Shown: positions 1-6,722, counted from the first letter of the stretch. The stretch: 14,346 bases of DNA from a bacterium (GCA_028819835.1 JAPPKR010000282.1:1-14346); one strand, 5' to 3'. The notes: a model not told the origin generated them from the sequence alone. Program-made: numbers and translations.

Positions 1-8
1 GCGTTGCC

Positions 9-1190
9 ATGGTGAGCAGGCGGATCGGCGTCGAGGAGAGACGGGCGCGGCTGGCCTTCCGTCACCATCTTCACCCCGATCACCGGGCGTCGTCTCCGGT
101 TGAGGCCGCCCGCCACCAGGTGGGGCTACACACAAGCGATCCCGCTACCCCCTTCCTCTCCGCCTGGGCGAGGGTGGACGATCTGGCTCTCAGCGACATG
201 GAAGCCTGCCTATACGATGATCCTTCCCTGTTCCGCATCCTGGGAATGCGCCGCACCCTTTTCGCCGTTCCCTCCGACCTGGTCCCCTTGCTCCATCATG
301 GATGCGCCCTCCCCCTAGCGGCACCCGAAAGGCGCAGATTGGCGGGGTACCTCGAAGCCGAAGGGATCACGGATAACGGACACGGCTGGATCGACCAGGT
401 GGGGGACGCCACCGTAGAGGCGATCATGAACCGTGGGGAGGCTCTGGCCACCGAACTGCGGGAGGATGTGCCCGAACTCAAGGAGACCCTCACCTTCGGC
501 AGGGGAAAAAAGTGGGGAGGGAAGGTTGGCGTCTCCACCCGGGTGCTCTTCCTTCTGGCCACTGAAGGGCACATCCTTAGAGGCCGTCCTCGGGGAACGT
601 GGCGCAGCGGTCAATACCGCTGGACCACCATGGAGCGGGTGTTGCCGGCCGGCATTCCCGCACTCGACCCGGCGGTTGCCCGAATGAGGCTCGTCGAACG
701 GTGGCTGCGCGCCTACGGACCGGGGACCGAGGCCGACCTGAGGTGGTGGACGGGCTGGACCCTGCGGGATCTGAGACCAGCGCTCGGCGCCCTGGACCTG
801 GCCGAGGTCGAGGTAGACACCGGCCCGGCATGGGTGATGGCGGACGACCTCGACCCCGTTCCCTCCCCCGGTCGGTGGGCAGCGCTTCTGCCAGGCCTCG
901 ATTCCACCGTGATGGGATGGCGCGAGCGCCACTGGTACCTCGGCGACCGCTGGGATGGGCTGTTCGACAGAAACGGCAACGCAGGGCCAACCGTGTGGTG
1001 GTGCGGCCGGGTGGTGGGGGGCTGGGGCCAGAGACCCGACGGGAGCGTCGTCCACCGCTTGACCGAGGACATCGGCGCCGACGGGAAGGCGGCCGTGGCC
1101 CGGCGCGCCCGTGCTCTGGAGGTCTGGCTTTCCGGAGTCCGGGTGACGCCCCGCTTCCCGACTCCCCTCTTTCGGGAGTTGTCCCGATAG
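9..1190 (+). CDS. Winged-helix DNA-binding protein, AlkZ/HTH_42-like
   Basis: The 393-residue protein resembles the HTH_42 (AlkZ-like, formerly DUF1006) winged-helix superfamily, which includes DNA glycosylases that excise bulky alkylated or crosslinked bases. Supporting features are the early G-L-H-T-S-D-P segment (residues 39-45) followed by an aromatic 'SAWARV' helix, the central Trp/Arg-rich region (about 180-260) and the 'LLPGLDSTVMGW' segment (about 287-300) typical of the C-terminal part. In characterised glycosylases the motif near residue 40 is Q-x-Q or Q-x-D just before D-P. Here the equivalent residues are H41-T42-S43, so activity should not be assumed. The start is uncertain: the frame stays open to the window edge and only eight bases lie upstream, so no ribosome binding site can be judged. 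Family fairly sure, function unknown. Confidence 0.8.
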   Translation: MVSRRIGVEERRARLAFRHHLHPDHRASSPVEAARHQVGLHTSDPATPFLSAWARVDDLALSDMEACLYDDPSLFRILGMRRTLFAVPSDLVPLLHHGCALPLAAPERRRLAGYLEAEGITDNGHGWIDQVGDATVEAIMNRGEALATELREDVPELKETLTFGRGKKWGGKVGVSTRVLFLLATEGHILRGRPRGTWRSGQYRWTTMERVLPAGIPALDPAVARMRLVERWLRAYGPGTEADLRWWTGWTLRDLRPALGALDLAEVEVDTGPAWVMADDLDPVPSPGRWAALLPGLDSTVMGWRERHWYLGDRWDGLFDRNGNAGPTVWWCGRVVGGWGQRPDGSVVHRLTEDIGADGKAAVARRARALEVWLSGVRVTPRFPTPLFRELSR

Positions 1191-1277
1191 CGAGGGAGAA
1201 GGGAGTTCATGACTCTAAGGGGGAATGCCGGTTGGGAGGCACTCGCGAAACAAAAGCGCAGAAAGTGCCAGCAAGGG

Positions 1278-1307
1278 TTGACTCCTGTCACAAGCCCGTT
1301 GCATAGT
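1278..1307 (+). promoter_or_regulatory. Sigma70-like promoter with no plus-strand gene behind it
   Basis: TTGACT (1278-1283) and CATAGT (1302-1307) are separated by 18 bases, a good match to a housekeeping -35/-10 pair in a GC-rich background. The predicted transcription start is about 1313-1315. The next plus-strand gene begins only at 2543 and the intervening gene is antisense, so the promoter would make a short untranslated RNA, an antisense RNA to the DUF169 gene, or nothing. Sequence match only. Confidence 0.4.
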
Positions 1308-1312
1308 GAAGG

Positions 1313-1493
1313 GGTCGAACACCTCCCGGTCCGTCCCGACGTCGTTCGGACCGCACCAAGAGCGCCCCTGGCGCGCAGGAGGTCATATCTTCCCGAACCC
1401 GTCCCCGGCTGGGGCCGGCGGACCGCGTTCGGACCTGTGGTGGTGGCGGCGGGGGATGGGCCCGAACGGGCGAGGAGAACCGGCCCGATTTTC
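1313..1493 (+). ncRNA. Candidate structured small RNA
   Basis: A transcript from the promoter at 1278-1307 to the terminator-like hairpin ending near 1492 would be about 180 nucleotides. It would contain a 7-bp stem (1327-1333 with 1347-1353), a CCCC/GGGG hairpin (1403-1406 with 1411-1414), a GCCC/GGGC hairpin (1460-1463 with 1468-1471), and two GTTCGG plus two CCGAAC hexamers in alternating order that allow mutually exclusive pairings. I recognise no known family: the landmarks of SRP RNA, RNase P RNA, tmRNA and common riboswitches are absent. GC-rich DNA forms stems easily, so this is a hypothesis. Confidence 0.22.
1467..1492 (+). terminator. Weak rho-independent terminator-like hairpin
   Basis: CGGGC (1467-1471) can pair with GCCCG (1483-1487) across an 11-base loop, and ATTTT follows at 1488-1492. 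The stem is only five base pairs and the T-run is four bases, so it is a weak candidate that matters mainly because it lies about 180 bases after the promoter at 1278-1307. Confidence 0.25.
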
Positions 1494-1514
1494 GCGATTT
1501 AGGAGGCTATATCA

Positions 1515-1532
1515 CGGTTCTGGGTGGAACCG
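1515..1532. terminator. Small hairpin beyond the DUF169 stop codon
   Basis: CGGTTC (1515-1520) and GAACCG (1527-1532) form a perfect 6-bp stem with a 6-base loop, 24 bases past the DUF169 stop codon on the minus strand. No T-run follows in either direction, so it could be a 3' processing or stability hairpin rather than a true terminator. Confidence 0.25.
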
Positions 1533-1555
1533 GGAAGGCCTACTCGCTCACCCCC

Positions 1556-2278
1556 TCAGAAGCGAGCGGCGTCGGCTTGGGCGTAGCCGACCACCTGCTT
1601 GTCGGCGCCCACCACACCTTCCAGGTTGGCAACTATCTCCGCCAGTTGTCCGGGCGGGATTGCACAGGTCAACTCGTCGTCGCCCATTCCGGTGCGGGCC
1701 CGCGACAGCGCGCATCCCATCGACAGCGCCACCTTGCCCTGATCGATGGCGATGGGAAGGATCTGGCACTGGGGCTTTCCGCTGAGATGGATGGAGACCG
1801 CGTCGCCCAACTCCATGGCTTGATAGGGGCTCAGCCTGAGCAATACGACGTCGGGGTCGTGTGGGGTATCGGCGAGCGGTCCGTAGACGATCGAAGAGGG
1901 CCGGCGGTCCAGGGCCGCCACCCCGGCAAAGGCCTCCATGGTCACCCAGCCGACTTCCAGCAGCGCTCCCACATCCTCTCGATCGAGGATGTCTCCGGCC
2001 TCGACCAAGCCGTGGGTGTACTCGCCCACCGAGCAGTTGCCGTGATCGTCCGGGGTGGTGAAGAAGGTGCGGGTGTGGGCGTGCATCCAGAAGACGCAGG
2101 GAGCCGGAACCGCGCCTGATCTCCCATCCGGAGTGGGCTCTGACAACGGGCCTCCGAAGGGGGCTATCCCACTGTCTGCAGCGACCGGATCCTCCGAAAA
2201 GGTGATGGCGATGGGGGCGTGCTCCAATCCGAGCAGGTCGGTGAGCCGCAGAGAAAGATCTCTCCAGTCGGTTGTCAT
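1556..2278 (-). CDS. DUF169 family protein
   Basis: The 240-residue protein matches the DUF169 family (COG2043), which has no established biochemical role. Typical features are the N-terminal 'LGLEHAPIAITF' segment (17-27), C61 just before the aromatic/His-rich 'FWMHAHT', the N-C-S-V-G-E-Y-T-H-G block (81-90) and the G-C-A-L-S-R block around C189, followed by C205. C61, C82 and C189 sit in the family's conserved blocks and could bind a metal or cofactor, which is an inference. The ATG at 2278 is well supported: AAGGAG lies six bases upstream on the minus strand. It is transcribed alone, divergent from the thiolase gene and convergent with the candidate small RNA. No signal peptide or membrane segment is visible, so it is probably cytoplasmic. 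A longer frame on the same strand reaching 2498 is a shadow. Confidence 0.85.
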   Translation of the reverse strand: MTTDWRDLSLRLTDLLGLEHAPIAITFSEDPVAADSGIAPFGGPLSEPTPDGRSGAVPAPCVFWMHAHTRTFFTTPDDHGNCSVGEYTHGLVEAGDILDREDVGALLEVGWVTMEAFAGVAALDRRPSSIVYGPLADTPHDPDVVLLRLSPYQAMELGDAVSIHLSGKPQCQILPIAIDQGKVALSMGCALSRARTGMGDDELTCAIPPGQLAEIVANLEGVVGADKQVVGYAQADAARF

Positions 2279-2284
2279 TGTTTA

Positions 2285-2290
2285 CTCCTT
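2285..2290 (-). promoter_or_regulatory. Ribosome binding site of the DUF169 gene
   Basis: The minus strand reads AAGGAG with a six-base spacer before the ATG at 2278. This near-ideal Shine-Dalgarno sequence fixes the start. Confidence 0.8.
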
Positions 2291-2508
2291 GAATCGAACA
2301 GGTGGCCCTCATGGCAAGCATACCCGTCCCTAACTTGCCGGACCGGCCATCCTCTGCGAAGACCCGTCCGGGCGTGGACCGACGCCGGAGCGGAGGAGTC
2401 CGGGCTAGCTCCAGGCCTGGGATGATCCAGCTCCTATGGGACGAAAAACGCAGTGGCCCACAGGGAAAGCAGGACACATCTGGGCGCTCAACCCACACGA
2501 CATGCCTA

Positions 2509-2514
2509 TATATT
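2509..2514 (+). promoter_or_regulatory. Possible -10 element of the thiolase operon
   Basis: TATATT lies 28 bases upstream of the thiolase ATG in an AT-rich patch of an otherwise GC-rich divergent intergenic region (2279-2542). I see no good -35 hexamer 16-19 bases upstream. The rest of that intergenic region shows nothing I can assign apart from the two ribosome binding sites. Confidence 0.3.
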
Positions 2515-2542
2515 CAACTACCACAACCAGGGAAGGTTTGCC

Positions 2543-3751
2543 ATGACCGAAGTCTTTGTCGTCGATGCCTGCCGGACACCCATGGGGCGAGTCGGAGGAC
2601 AACTGGCGGGAGTTCGTCCCGATGATCTGGCCGCACATGTGATCGCCGCCCTGATGGACCGCAACCCGACCTTGGCAGGGACAGACATCGAGGATGTGGT
2701 GTGGGGGGCGGTCAACCAGGCCGGGGAAGACAATCGAAACGTCGCCCGGATGGCGGTACTCCTGGGGGGGCTGGGGATCGAGACAGCCGGGCAAACCGTC
2801 AACCGCCTGTGCGGATCGGGACTGCAGGCCATCATCACCGCTTCGCAGTCTCTGGCTGCGGGGTGGGGGGACGTGATGATCGCGGGCGGTTCCGAATCGA
2901 TGAGCCGCGCTCCCTTCGTGATCACCAAACCGGAACGGGCCTATGGGGTGGGCGCGCCGCAGATAGTCGACACGGTGTTGGGTTGGCGGCTGGTCAATCC
3001 TCGCATGCAGGCTATGTATTCGCCCATCAGCATGGGTGAGACGGCCGAAGAAGTTGCCTCCAAGTACGGGGTCACCCGTTCCGACCAGGACCGGTTCGCC
3101 CTGACCAGCCACCGCCGGGCCATCGCCGCCCAGCAAACCGGTAGGTTCGATAACGAGATCGACCCCATAGAAGCACCGATATTGCCCAAGAAGCGGACCA
3201 CCGCCACGATCACTTCGGACCAGGGGCCGCGATCCAATACCTCGATGGAGGCCCTGGCGAACCTCCCTGCGGTGTTCCGAGAGGGAGGGACCGTGACCGC
3301 CGGCAACTCCTCACCGCTGAACGACGGGGCTGCCGGGGTGATTCTGGCAACCGCCGCCGGGTTGGAGAAAGCGGGCCTGACCCCTATGGCACGCCTGGTC
3401 TCCGCCGGGGTTGCAGGAGTTCATCCGGACCTGATGGGAATCGGGCCGGTCCCCGCCTCCGAGAAGGCTCTGGCCCGGGCCGGTCTGGGGGTGGGCGACC
3501 TCGACCTGGTGGAGTTGAACGAGGCGTTTGCCGCCCAGGCGGTGGCTTGCCGGAACGAACTGGGCATAGACCCGGAGATCCTCAACGTGAACGGGGGCGC
3601 CATCGCCCTCGGCCATCCCCTGGGTTGTTCGGGGGCCCGCATCCTCACCACTCTGGTGCATGAACTCCGCAGGCGCGAGGGCCGCTACGGGCTGGCCACC
3701 ATGTGTATCGGCGTGGGACAGGGGATCTCCTTGGTCGTGGAAAGAGTGTGA
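2543..3751 (+). CDS. Thiolase (acetyl-CoA C-acyltransferase)
   Basis: This is a full-length 402-residue thiolase, which cleaves 3-ketoacyl-CoA with CoA or runs in reverse to condense two acyl-CoAs. All four catalytic elements are visible: nucleophile C90 in V-N-R-L-C-G-S-G, the N-E-A-F-A loop at 326-330, H358 in G-H-P-L-G-C-S-G (357-364) and C388 in the final C-I-G-V-G-Q-G block. I chose the ATG at 2543 over an in-frame ATG at 2453 because the 30 extra residues do not look like thiolase, and GGGAAGG (2530-2536) lies six bases upstream of 2543. It is the first gene of a likely three-gene operon with the split reductase, a pairing that makes sense for beta-oxidation or its reversal. Degradative and biosynthetic roles cannot be separated from sequence alone. 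Confidence 0.93.
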   Translation: MTEVFVVDACRTPMGRVGGQLAGVRPDDLAAHVIAALMDRNPTLAGTDIEDVVWGAVNQAGEDNRNVARMAVLLGGLGIETAGQTVNRLCGSGLQAIITASQSLAAGWGDVMIAGGSESMSRAPFVITKPERAYGVGAPQIVDTVLGWRLVNPRMQAMYSPISMGETAEEVASKYGVTRSDQDRFALTSHRRAIAAQQTGRFDNEIDPIEAPILPKKRTTATITSDQGPRSNTSMEALANLPAVFREGGTVTAGNSSPLNDGAAGVILATAAGLEKAGLTPMARLVSAGVAGVHPDLMGIGPVPASEKALARAGLGVGDLDLVELNEAFAAQAVACRNELGIDPEILNVNGGAIALGHPLGCSGARILTTLVHELRRREGRYGLATMCIGVGQGISLVVERV

Positions 3752-3813
3752 CAAGAGACCGACCGCAGTGATCGAAGTCCAAAGATCGTCCACGGTTAGG
3801 CTACGGAAGCGTC

Positions 3814-4269
3814 TTGCGTAGCTATTTGAGAGTTCCACCGGGGTGGGGGGAGAACCTGGCTCGAGCGGGTGTGGAGCCGGGAACCACCTCCGACGGTCTG
3901 GTGTTCTGGACCGACCAGGCCCTCGGGGACGAGTGGGAGAATGTGTCGGACGAGTTGACCGAGGCGTTCGCGCTTTCCCGGGAGGCGGCCCGGGCGGGAG
4001 CGCCGGTGGTATACGTGGTCGGGAGCCCCGATCTCCTCGGAAAACGAGGGGCGGGCAAGGCAATGGTGGCCACCGGTCTCCTATCGGCTGCCCGCGACCT
4101 GGCCCAGGAGACCGCCAAGGCGGGAATCCCGGCCAATGTCCTCGCCATCGTCGAGGACGCCGATCCGGAGATGGTCGCAAACTGGATAGCCCGTCTATTG
4201 GACAACCCCGGCACCACCGGCGAGTTGGTCCGTCTCGGCGCGATCCATCTGGGGAAGGCTCTCCCGTGA
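3814..4269 (+). CDS. FabG4-type N-terminal (degenerate Rossmann) domain as a separate protein
   Basis: The predicted 151-residue protein resembles, as far as I recall that family, the non-catalytic N-terminal domain of high-molecular-weight FabG (mycobacterial FabG4). Shared traits are a 'PPGWGENLARAGVEPG'-like start, a 'GLVFW' strand, the 'APVVYVVGSP' strand (about 63-72), a long Ala-rich helix and a C-terminal 'LGKALP'. The usual SDR active site is absent, as expected for that domain. It is shorter than the roughly 200-residue domain in FabG4 and seems to lack the first strand-helix unit. The start is weak: TTG at 3814 with GGAAG four bases upstream, or TTG at 3826. No ATG or GTG exists between the upstream in-frame stop (3769-3771) and 3814. 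Its stop overlaps the next gene's GTG as GTGA, so the two are probably translationally coupled and may form a complex. Confidence 0.7.
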   Translation: MRSYLRVPPGWGENLARAGVEPGTTSDGLVFWTDQALGDEWENVSDELTEAFALSREAARAGAPVVYVVGSPDLLGKRGAGKAMVATGLLSAARDLAQETAKAGIPANVLAIVEDADPEMVANWIARLLDNPGTTGELVRLGAIHLGKALP

Positions 4270-4985
4270 CCAGGCCCACTGCGGTGATCACCGGCGCCGG
4301 ACGGGGGATAGGCCTGGCCACCGCCCTCCGGTTCGTCGAGGAGGGATTCCACGTCCTGATGGCCGATCTCGATCCGGCCGTGATCGAGACAGCCGCAACC
4401 CTGAACGGCGGCCGGCATACCAGGGGGATCGTGGCAGACGTCGCCACCGCACAGGGACGGCGGGCCATCGTGAGTGCAATGGAGGAGCGGGGAGGCGCGC
4501 TGGCGGCGCTGGTCAACAACGCCGGGATCGTCCGGGATGTCCGGCTGGTGAACATGACGGACGAACAATTCGCGGTGGTGGTCGGGGTGAACCTGGGCGG
4601 CGCCTACCAACTAACCCGGCAGTTGGTCCCTTTCCTGGGAGAGGGATCGGCGGTCGTGAGCATCTCGTCGCGGGCCTACCTGGGAAGCTTCGGGCAGTTC
4701 AACTACACCATGTCCAAGGGCGGGTTGATCGGGATGACCAGGGCCTTGGCACGCCAACTGGCGCCGCAGAAGATCCGGGTCAACATCGTGGCCCCCGGAT
4801 TCACCGAATCCATCCTGAGCCGCTCAATGCGTCCCGAACTGAGAGAGAGGCTGGTCAACACCGCCGTCCTGCGAAGGGCTGCCGAGCCGGAGGAGATCGC
4901 CGATCTGATCTCATTCCTGTGTTCGGACAAATCACTGTTCATCACCGGACAAGTGATGCTCATCGACGGCGGCCGCAGCCTCTGA
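4266..4985 (+). CDS. Short-chain dehydrogenase/reductase, FabG-type 3-oxoacyl reductase
   Basis: The 239-residue protein is a complete classical SDR, likely reducing 3-oxoacyl-CoA or -ACP to the 3-hydroxy form or the reverse. It has the cofactor motif T-G-A-G-R-G-I-G (9-16), N-N-A-G (84-87), the tetrad N109, S134, Y147 and K151, and the usual C-terminal 'ITGQVMLIDGG'. D34 at the end of the second strand suggests NAD(H) over NADP(H). I chose GTG at 4266 because it gives a normal SDR N-terminus four residues before the first strand and overlaps the preceding stop as GTGA. A reading frame open from 3843 in this phase is a shadow of the upstream gene. It is the last gene of the thiolase operon. 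Exact substrate is unknown. Confidence 0.9.
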   Translation: MTRPTAVITGAGRGIGLATALRFVEEGFHVLMADLDPAVIETAATLNGGRHTRGIVADVATAQGRRAIVSAMEERGGALAALVNNAGIVRDVRLVNMTDEQFAVVVGVNLGGAYQLTRQLVPFLGEGSAVVSISSRAYLGSFGQFNYTMSKGGLIGMTRALARQLAPQKIRVNIVAPGFTESILSRSMRPELRERLVNTAVLRRAAEPEEIADLISFLCSDKSLFITGQVMLIDGGRSL

Positions 4986-5026
4986 GTTGCAACAAACCTG
5001 CCATCGCATCTTCACCCTGAGCAATA

Positions 5027-5063
5027 ATATATCTAACACATCGACTTTGATATATACTGTTAG
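5027..5063. promoter_or_regulatory. Inverted repeats upstream of vapB (candidate operator)
   Basis: Two inverted repeats lie in an AT-rich island: ATATATC (5027-5033) with GATATAT (5049-5055), and CTAACA (5033-5038) with TGTTAG (5058-5063). They flank and overlap the -10 element at 5053-5058. VapB and VapBC complexes usually repress their own promoter by binding such repeats, so this is a plausible autoregulatory operator. Confidence 0.45.
5053..5058 (+). promoter_or_regulatory. -10 element of vapBC; transcript probably leaderless
   Basis: TATACT matches a -10 consensus and ends eight bases before the vapB ATG at 5067, placing the transcription start at or next to the A of the ATG. No Shine-Dalgarno sequence is present (only TAGG four bases away), which fits leaderless translation. 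No good -35 is visible. Confidence 0.45.
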
Positions 5064-5066
5064 GCC

Positions 5067-5273
5067 ATGACGAAGCGGCTGATTGACATCGATGATGACT
5101 TACTGGACCAAGCCCGGACCCTCACCGGCGCGACAACTATGAGAGAAACGGTCAACACTTCCCTTCGCGAGGTGATCAATGCCGAACTCCGTCGGCAGCA
5201 CCTGGTGCGGCTGGTAACCGGCGAGGGAACAGACATAGCCGATGACGAGGTCATGGCCGGGGCATGGCGGTAG
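5067..5273 (+). CDS. vapB: VapB-type antitoxin
   Basis: This 68-residue protein begins 'MTKRLIDIDDDLLDQAR', then 'TLTGATTMRETVNTSLREV', the ribbon-helix-helix pattern of a large actinobacterial VapB group. The N-terminal half should dimerise and bind operator DNA. The C-terminal tail (about 45-68, acidic 'DIADDEVMAGAWR') should wrap the toxin and block its active site. It overlaps the toxin gene by ten bases, the usual antitoxin-first order, and the inverted repeats upstream suggest autorepression. Confidence 0.9.
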   Translation: MTKRLIDIDDDLLDQARTLTGATTMRETVNTSLREVINAELRRQHLVRLVTGEGTDIADDEVMAGAWR

Positions 5274-5680
5274 CGCCACAGTGGCTGGCTGACAAGAGCG
5301 CGCTGGCCCGACTGGCTCAACAACCGGTGGCGACTCGAATGGAGCCCCTTTTGATCAACGGCTTGGTCGCCACCACTCCCATCATCGACCTCGAAATCCT
5401 CTACAGCGCCCGTTCCCTAGAGGACTACGAGAGCATCCTTCTGGAACGGCGAGCCCTGCCCTCTTATCCCCTGACCGAAGAATCGACAGATCGCGCCATC
5501 GAAGTTCAACACAGATTGGCGCGGCTTGGCCGGCACCGGATCCCCTTGCCTGACTTGCTGATCGCCGCGGTCGCGGAAACCAACCACCTGACGGTGATTC
5601 ACTACGACGCCGACTACGACCTCATCGCTGAGGTCACCCGGCAACCCTGCGAATGGGTGGTGCCTCGCGGTTCCCTCTGA
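5264..5680 (+). CDS. vapC: VapC-type PIN-domain ribonuclease toxin
   Basis: The 138-residue protein is a PIN domain, the RNase fold of VapC toxins, which cleave specific structured RNAs (tRNA or rRNA in characterised cases) using Mg2+ or Mn2+. The acidic residues are in the expected places: D10 in L-A-D-K-S-A, E44 in I-D-L-E-I-L-Y, D97 in P-L-P-D-L-L-I-A, and D115/D117 in H-Y-D-A-D-Y-D. The site looks intact, so the toxin is probably active. The ATG at 5264 lies inside the last codons of vapB with no clear ribosome binding site, which points to translational coupling. The gene ends 18 bases from the stop of the convergent dehydrogenase gene with no terminator visible between them. The RNA target cannot be predicted. 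Confidence 0.92.
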   Translation: MAVAPQWLADKSALARLAQQPVATRMEPLLINGLVATTPIIDLEILYSARSLEDYESILLERRALPSYPLTEESTDRAIEVQHRLARLGRHRIPLPDLLIAAVAETNHLTVIHYDADYDLIAEVTRQPCEWVVPRGSL

Positions 5681-5698
5681 CCTGGGAGCAAGCCACCG

Positions 5699-6715
5699 TC
5701 ACCCGCGGTAGGGCACGAAACCGAGGCGCTTGTCGACGACGTTGAGGACGGGGCGCCCGGCTTTCCAGCGGCGCAGGTTGTCGAGGAACTGGACGGCCAG
5801 TCGCTCTTCGAACCCGCTGCCCGACATGTGAGGCGAGACATACACGTTGGGCAGATCCCACAGAGGGCTATCAGGAGGTAGGGGCTCGGTCACGAAAACA
5901 TCCAGAGCCGCTCCCGCTATCTGGCCTTCCCGCAGGGCGGCAATCATCGCTTTCTCGTCCACTGACGCCCCCCGACCGACATTTATGAACCTGGCGGTGG
6001 GCTTCATCAGTGCGAACTCTTCAGCTCCGAACAGGCCTCGCGTCGCAGCAGTGAGGGGCAGAGCGCAAATCACGTAGTCGGCCTCGGGAAGCAACTCGGC
6101 CAGATCGCCCATTGGATGGATGGTCCCGAAGTCCGGATCGGCGTCCCGTCGGCTTCGAGCCACCCCTCGCACCTCCATGCCGACCCTTCCCAACATGTGG
6201 GCGACATCCCGTCCCACGCCTCCTGCACCGAGTATCAGCGCCTTCTGGCCCTCCAGGACCCCCACTTCCCGGTTGACCCACCTTCGTTCCCGCTGGTACT
6301 CCATGTTGTCGAAGAACTCTTTCACATAGGCCAGGATGCACATCAACACCCACTCGGCCATGGGGCGGTCGAACACCCCCGCCGCGTTGGTGAGAACCGC
6401 GGAGCTCTCCACCAACCCGGGGAACAGGGGCCTGTCCACCCCCGCCGCGGCGACATGCACCCAATCCACATTTCCGGCAAGCTCCCACGATCCCTCCAGC
6501 AAATCCGACTTGTACGCCCAGACCACCGCAATCTCGGCTTCGGGAAGGATGGCGTCGAGGCCCGCCTTGGTGGAAGCCGCACGAAGCACCGCCTCCGCAC
6601 CCACCAACGACGACAACCTCTCGGGCGGCGTGTCCGTGTAGTTCACCACCGCAACCACCGGGGCGGACGTCCCGGCGCCGGAGGGGTTCATCTCTCCGGT
6701 GTGCAACTGCGACAA
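5699..6715 (-). CDS. D-2-hydroxyacid dehydrogenase
   Basis: The 338-residue protein belongs to the NAD(P)-dependent D-isomer 2-hydroxyacid dehydrogenases (glyoxylate/hydroxypyruvate reductase-like), which interconvert 2-keto acids and D-2-hydroxyacids. The dinucleotide motif is G-A-G-G-V-G (163-168). The catalytic triad is R248 in N-V-G-R-G, E277 in D-V-F-V-T-E-P and H296 in S-P-H-M-S-G. The basic R-S-R-R after the second strand (187-190) favours NADP(H). The start is taken as TTG at 6715, with GGAAGGGGG seven bases upstream (6723-6731); ATG at 6691 (residue 9) is the alternative, but its GGAG is only two bases away. It is the last gene of a likely minus-strand operon, 27 bases after the monooxygenase, and could reduce or oxidise a keto/hydroxy acid released by the upstream enzymes. 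Confidence 0.9.
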   Translation of the reverse strand: MSQLHTGEMNPSGAGTSAPVVAVVNYTDTPPERLSSLVGAEAVLRAASTKAGLDAILPEAEIAVVWAYKSDLLEGSWELAGNVDWVHVAAAGVDRPLFPGLVESSAVLTNAAGVFDRPMAEWVLMCILAYVKEFFDNMEYQRERRWVNREVGVLEGQKALILGAGGVGRDVAHMLGRVGMEVRGVARSRRDADPDFGTIHPMGDLAELLPEADYVICALPLTAATRGLFGAEEFALMKPTARFINVGRGASVDEKAMIAALREGQIAGAALDVFVTEPLPPDSPLWDLPNVYVSPHMSGSGFEERLAVQFLDNLRRWKAGRPVLNVVDKRLGFVPYRG

Positions 6716-6722
6716 GGGTTCA

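Larger units (their letters stand above)
1191..1555. other. Gene-free stretch between winged-helix gene and DUF169 gene
   Basis: I find no convincing protein gene in these 365 bases. An ATG at 1209 follows a purine-rich GAAGGGAG and opens a 97-codon frame, but its Arg/Pro-rich translation looks like non-coding GC-rich DNA. What is visible is a sigma70-like promoter (1278-1307), four alternating copies of GTTCGG and CCGAAC (1344-1349, 1393-1398, 1427-1432, 1462-1467), a weak terminator-like hairpin near 1467-1492 and another small hairpin at 1515-1532. The stretch is also the 3' flank of the DUF169 gene on the other strand. Confidence 0.6.

Noticed and set aside
1311..1330. T-arm-like GTTCGA on the minus strand suggesting a tRNA
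   Set aside because: The flanking bases do not form a 5-bp T-stem, and no anticodon arm, D-arm or acceptor stem can be found around it.
1209..1502. 97-codon plus-strand frame with a purine-rich site before its ATG
   Set aside because: The Arg/Pro-rich translation matches nothing I recognise and resembles other non-coding GC-rich frames here; the hexamer repeats and promoter inside it fit a non-coding stretch better.
3843..4265. N-terminal extension of the SDR frame upstream of GTG 4266
   Set aside because: The Gly/Arg/Pro-rich translation is a shifted reading of the upstream FabG4-like domain gene, and the SDR fold starts right after 4266.
3311..4610. Two long minus-strand frames antisense to the thiolase and reductase genes
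   Set aside because: Low-complexity Pro/Arg/Ser-rich translations opposite genes with intact catalytic motifs.
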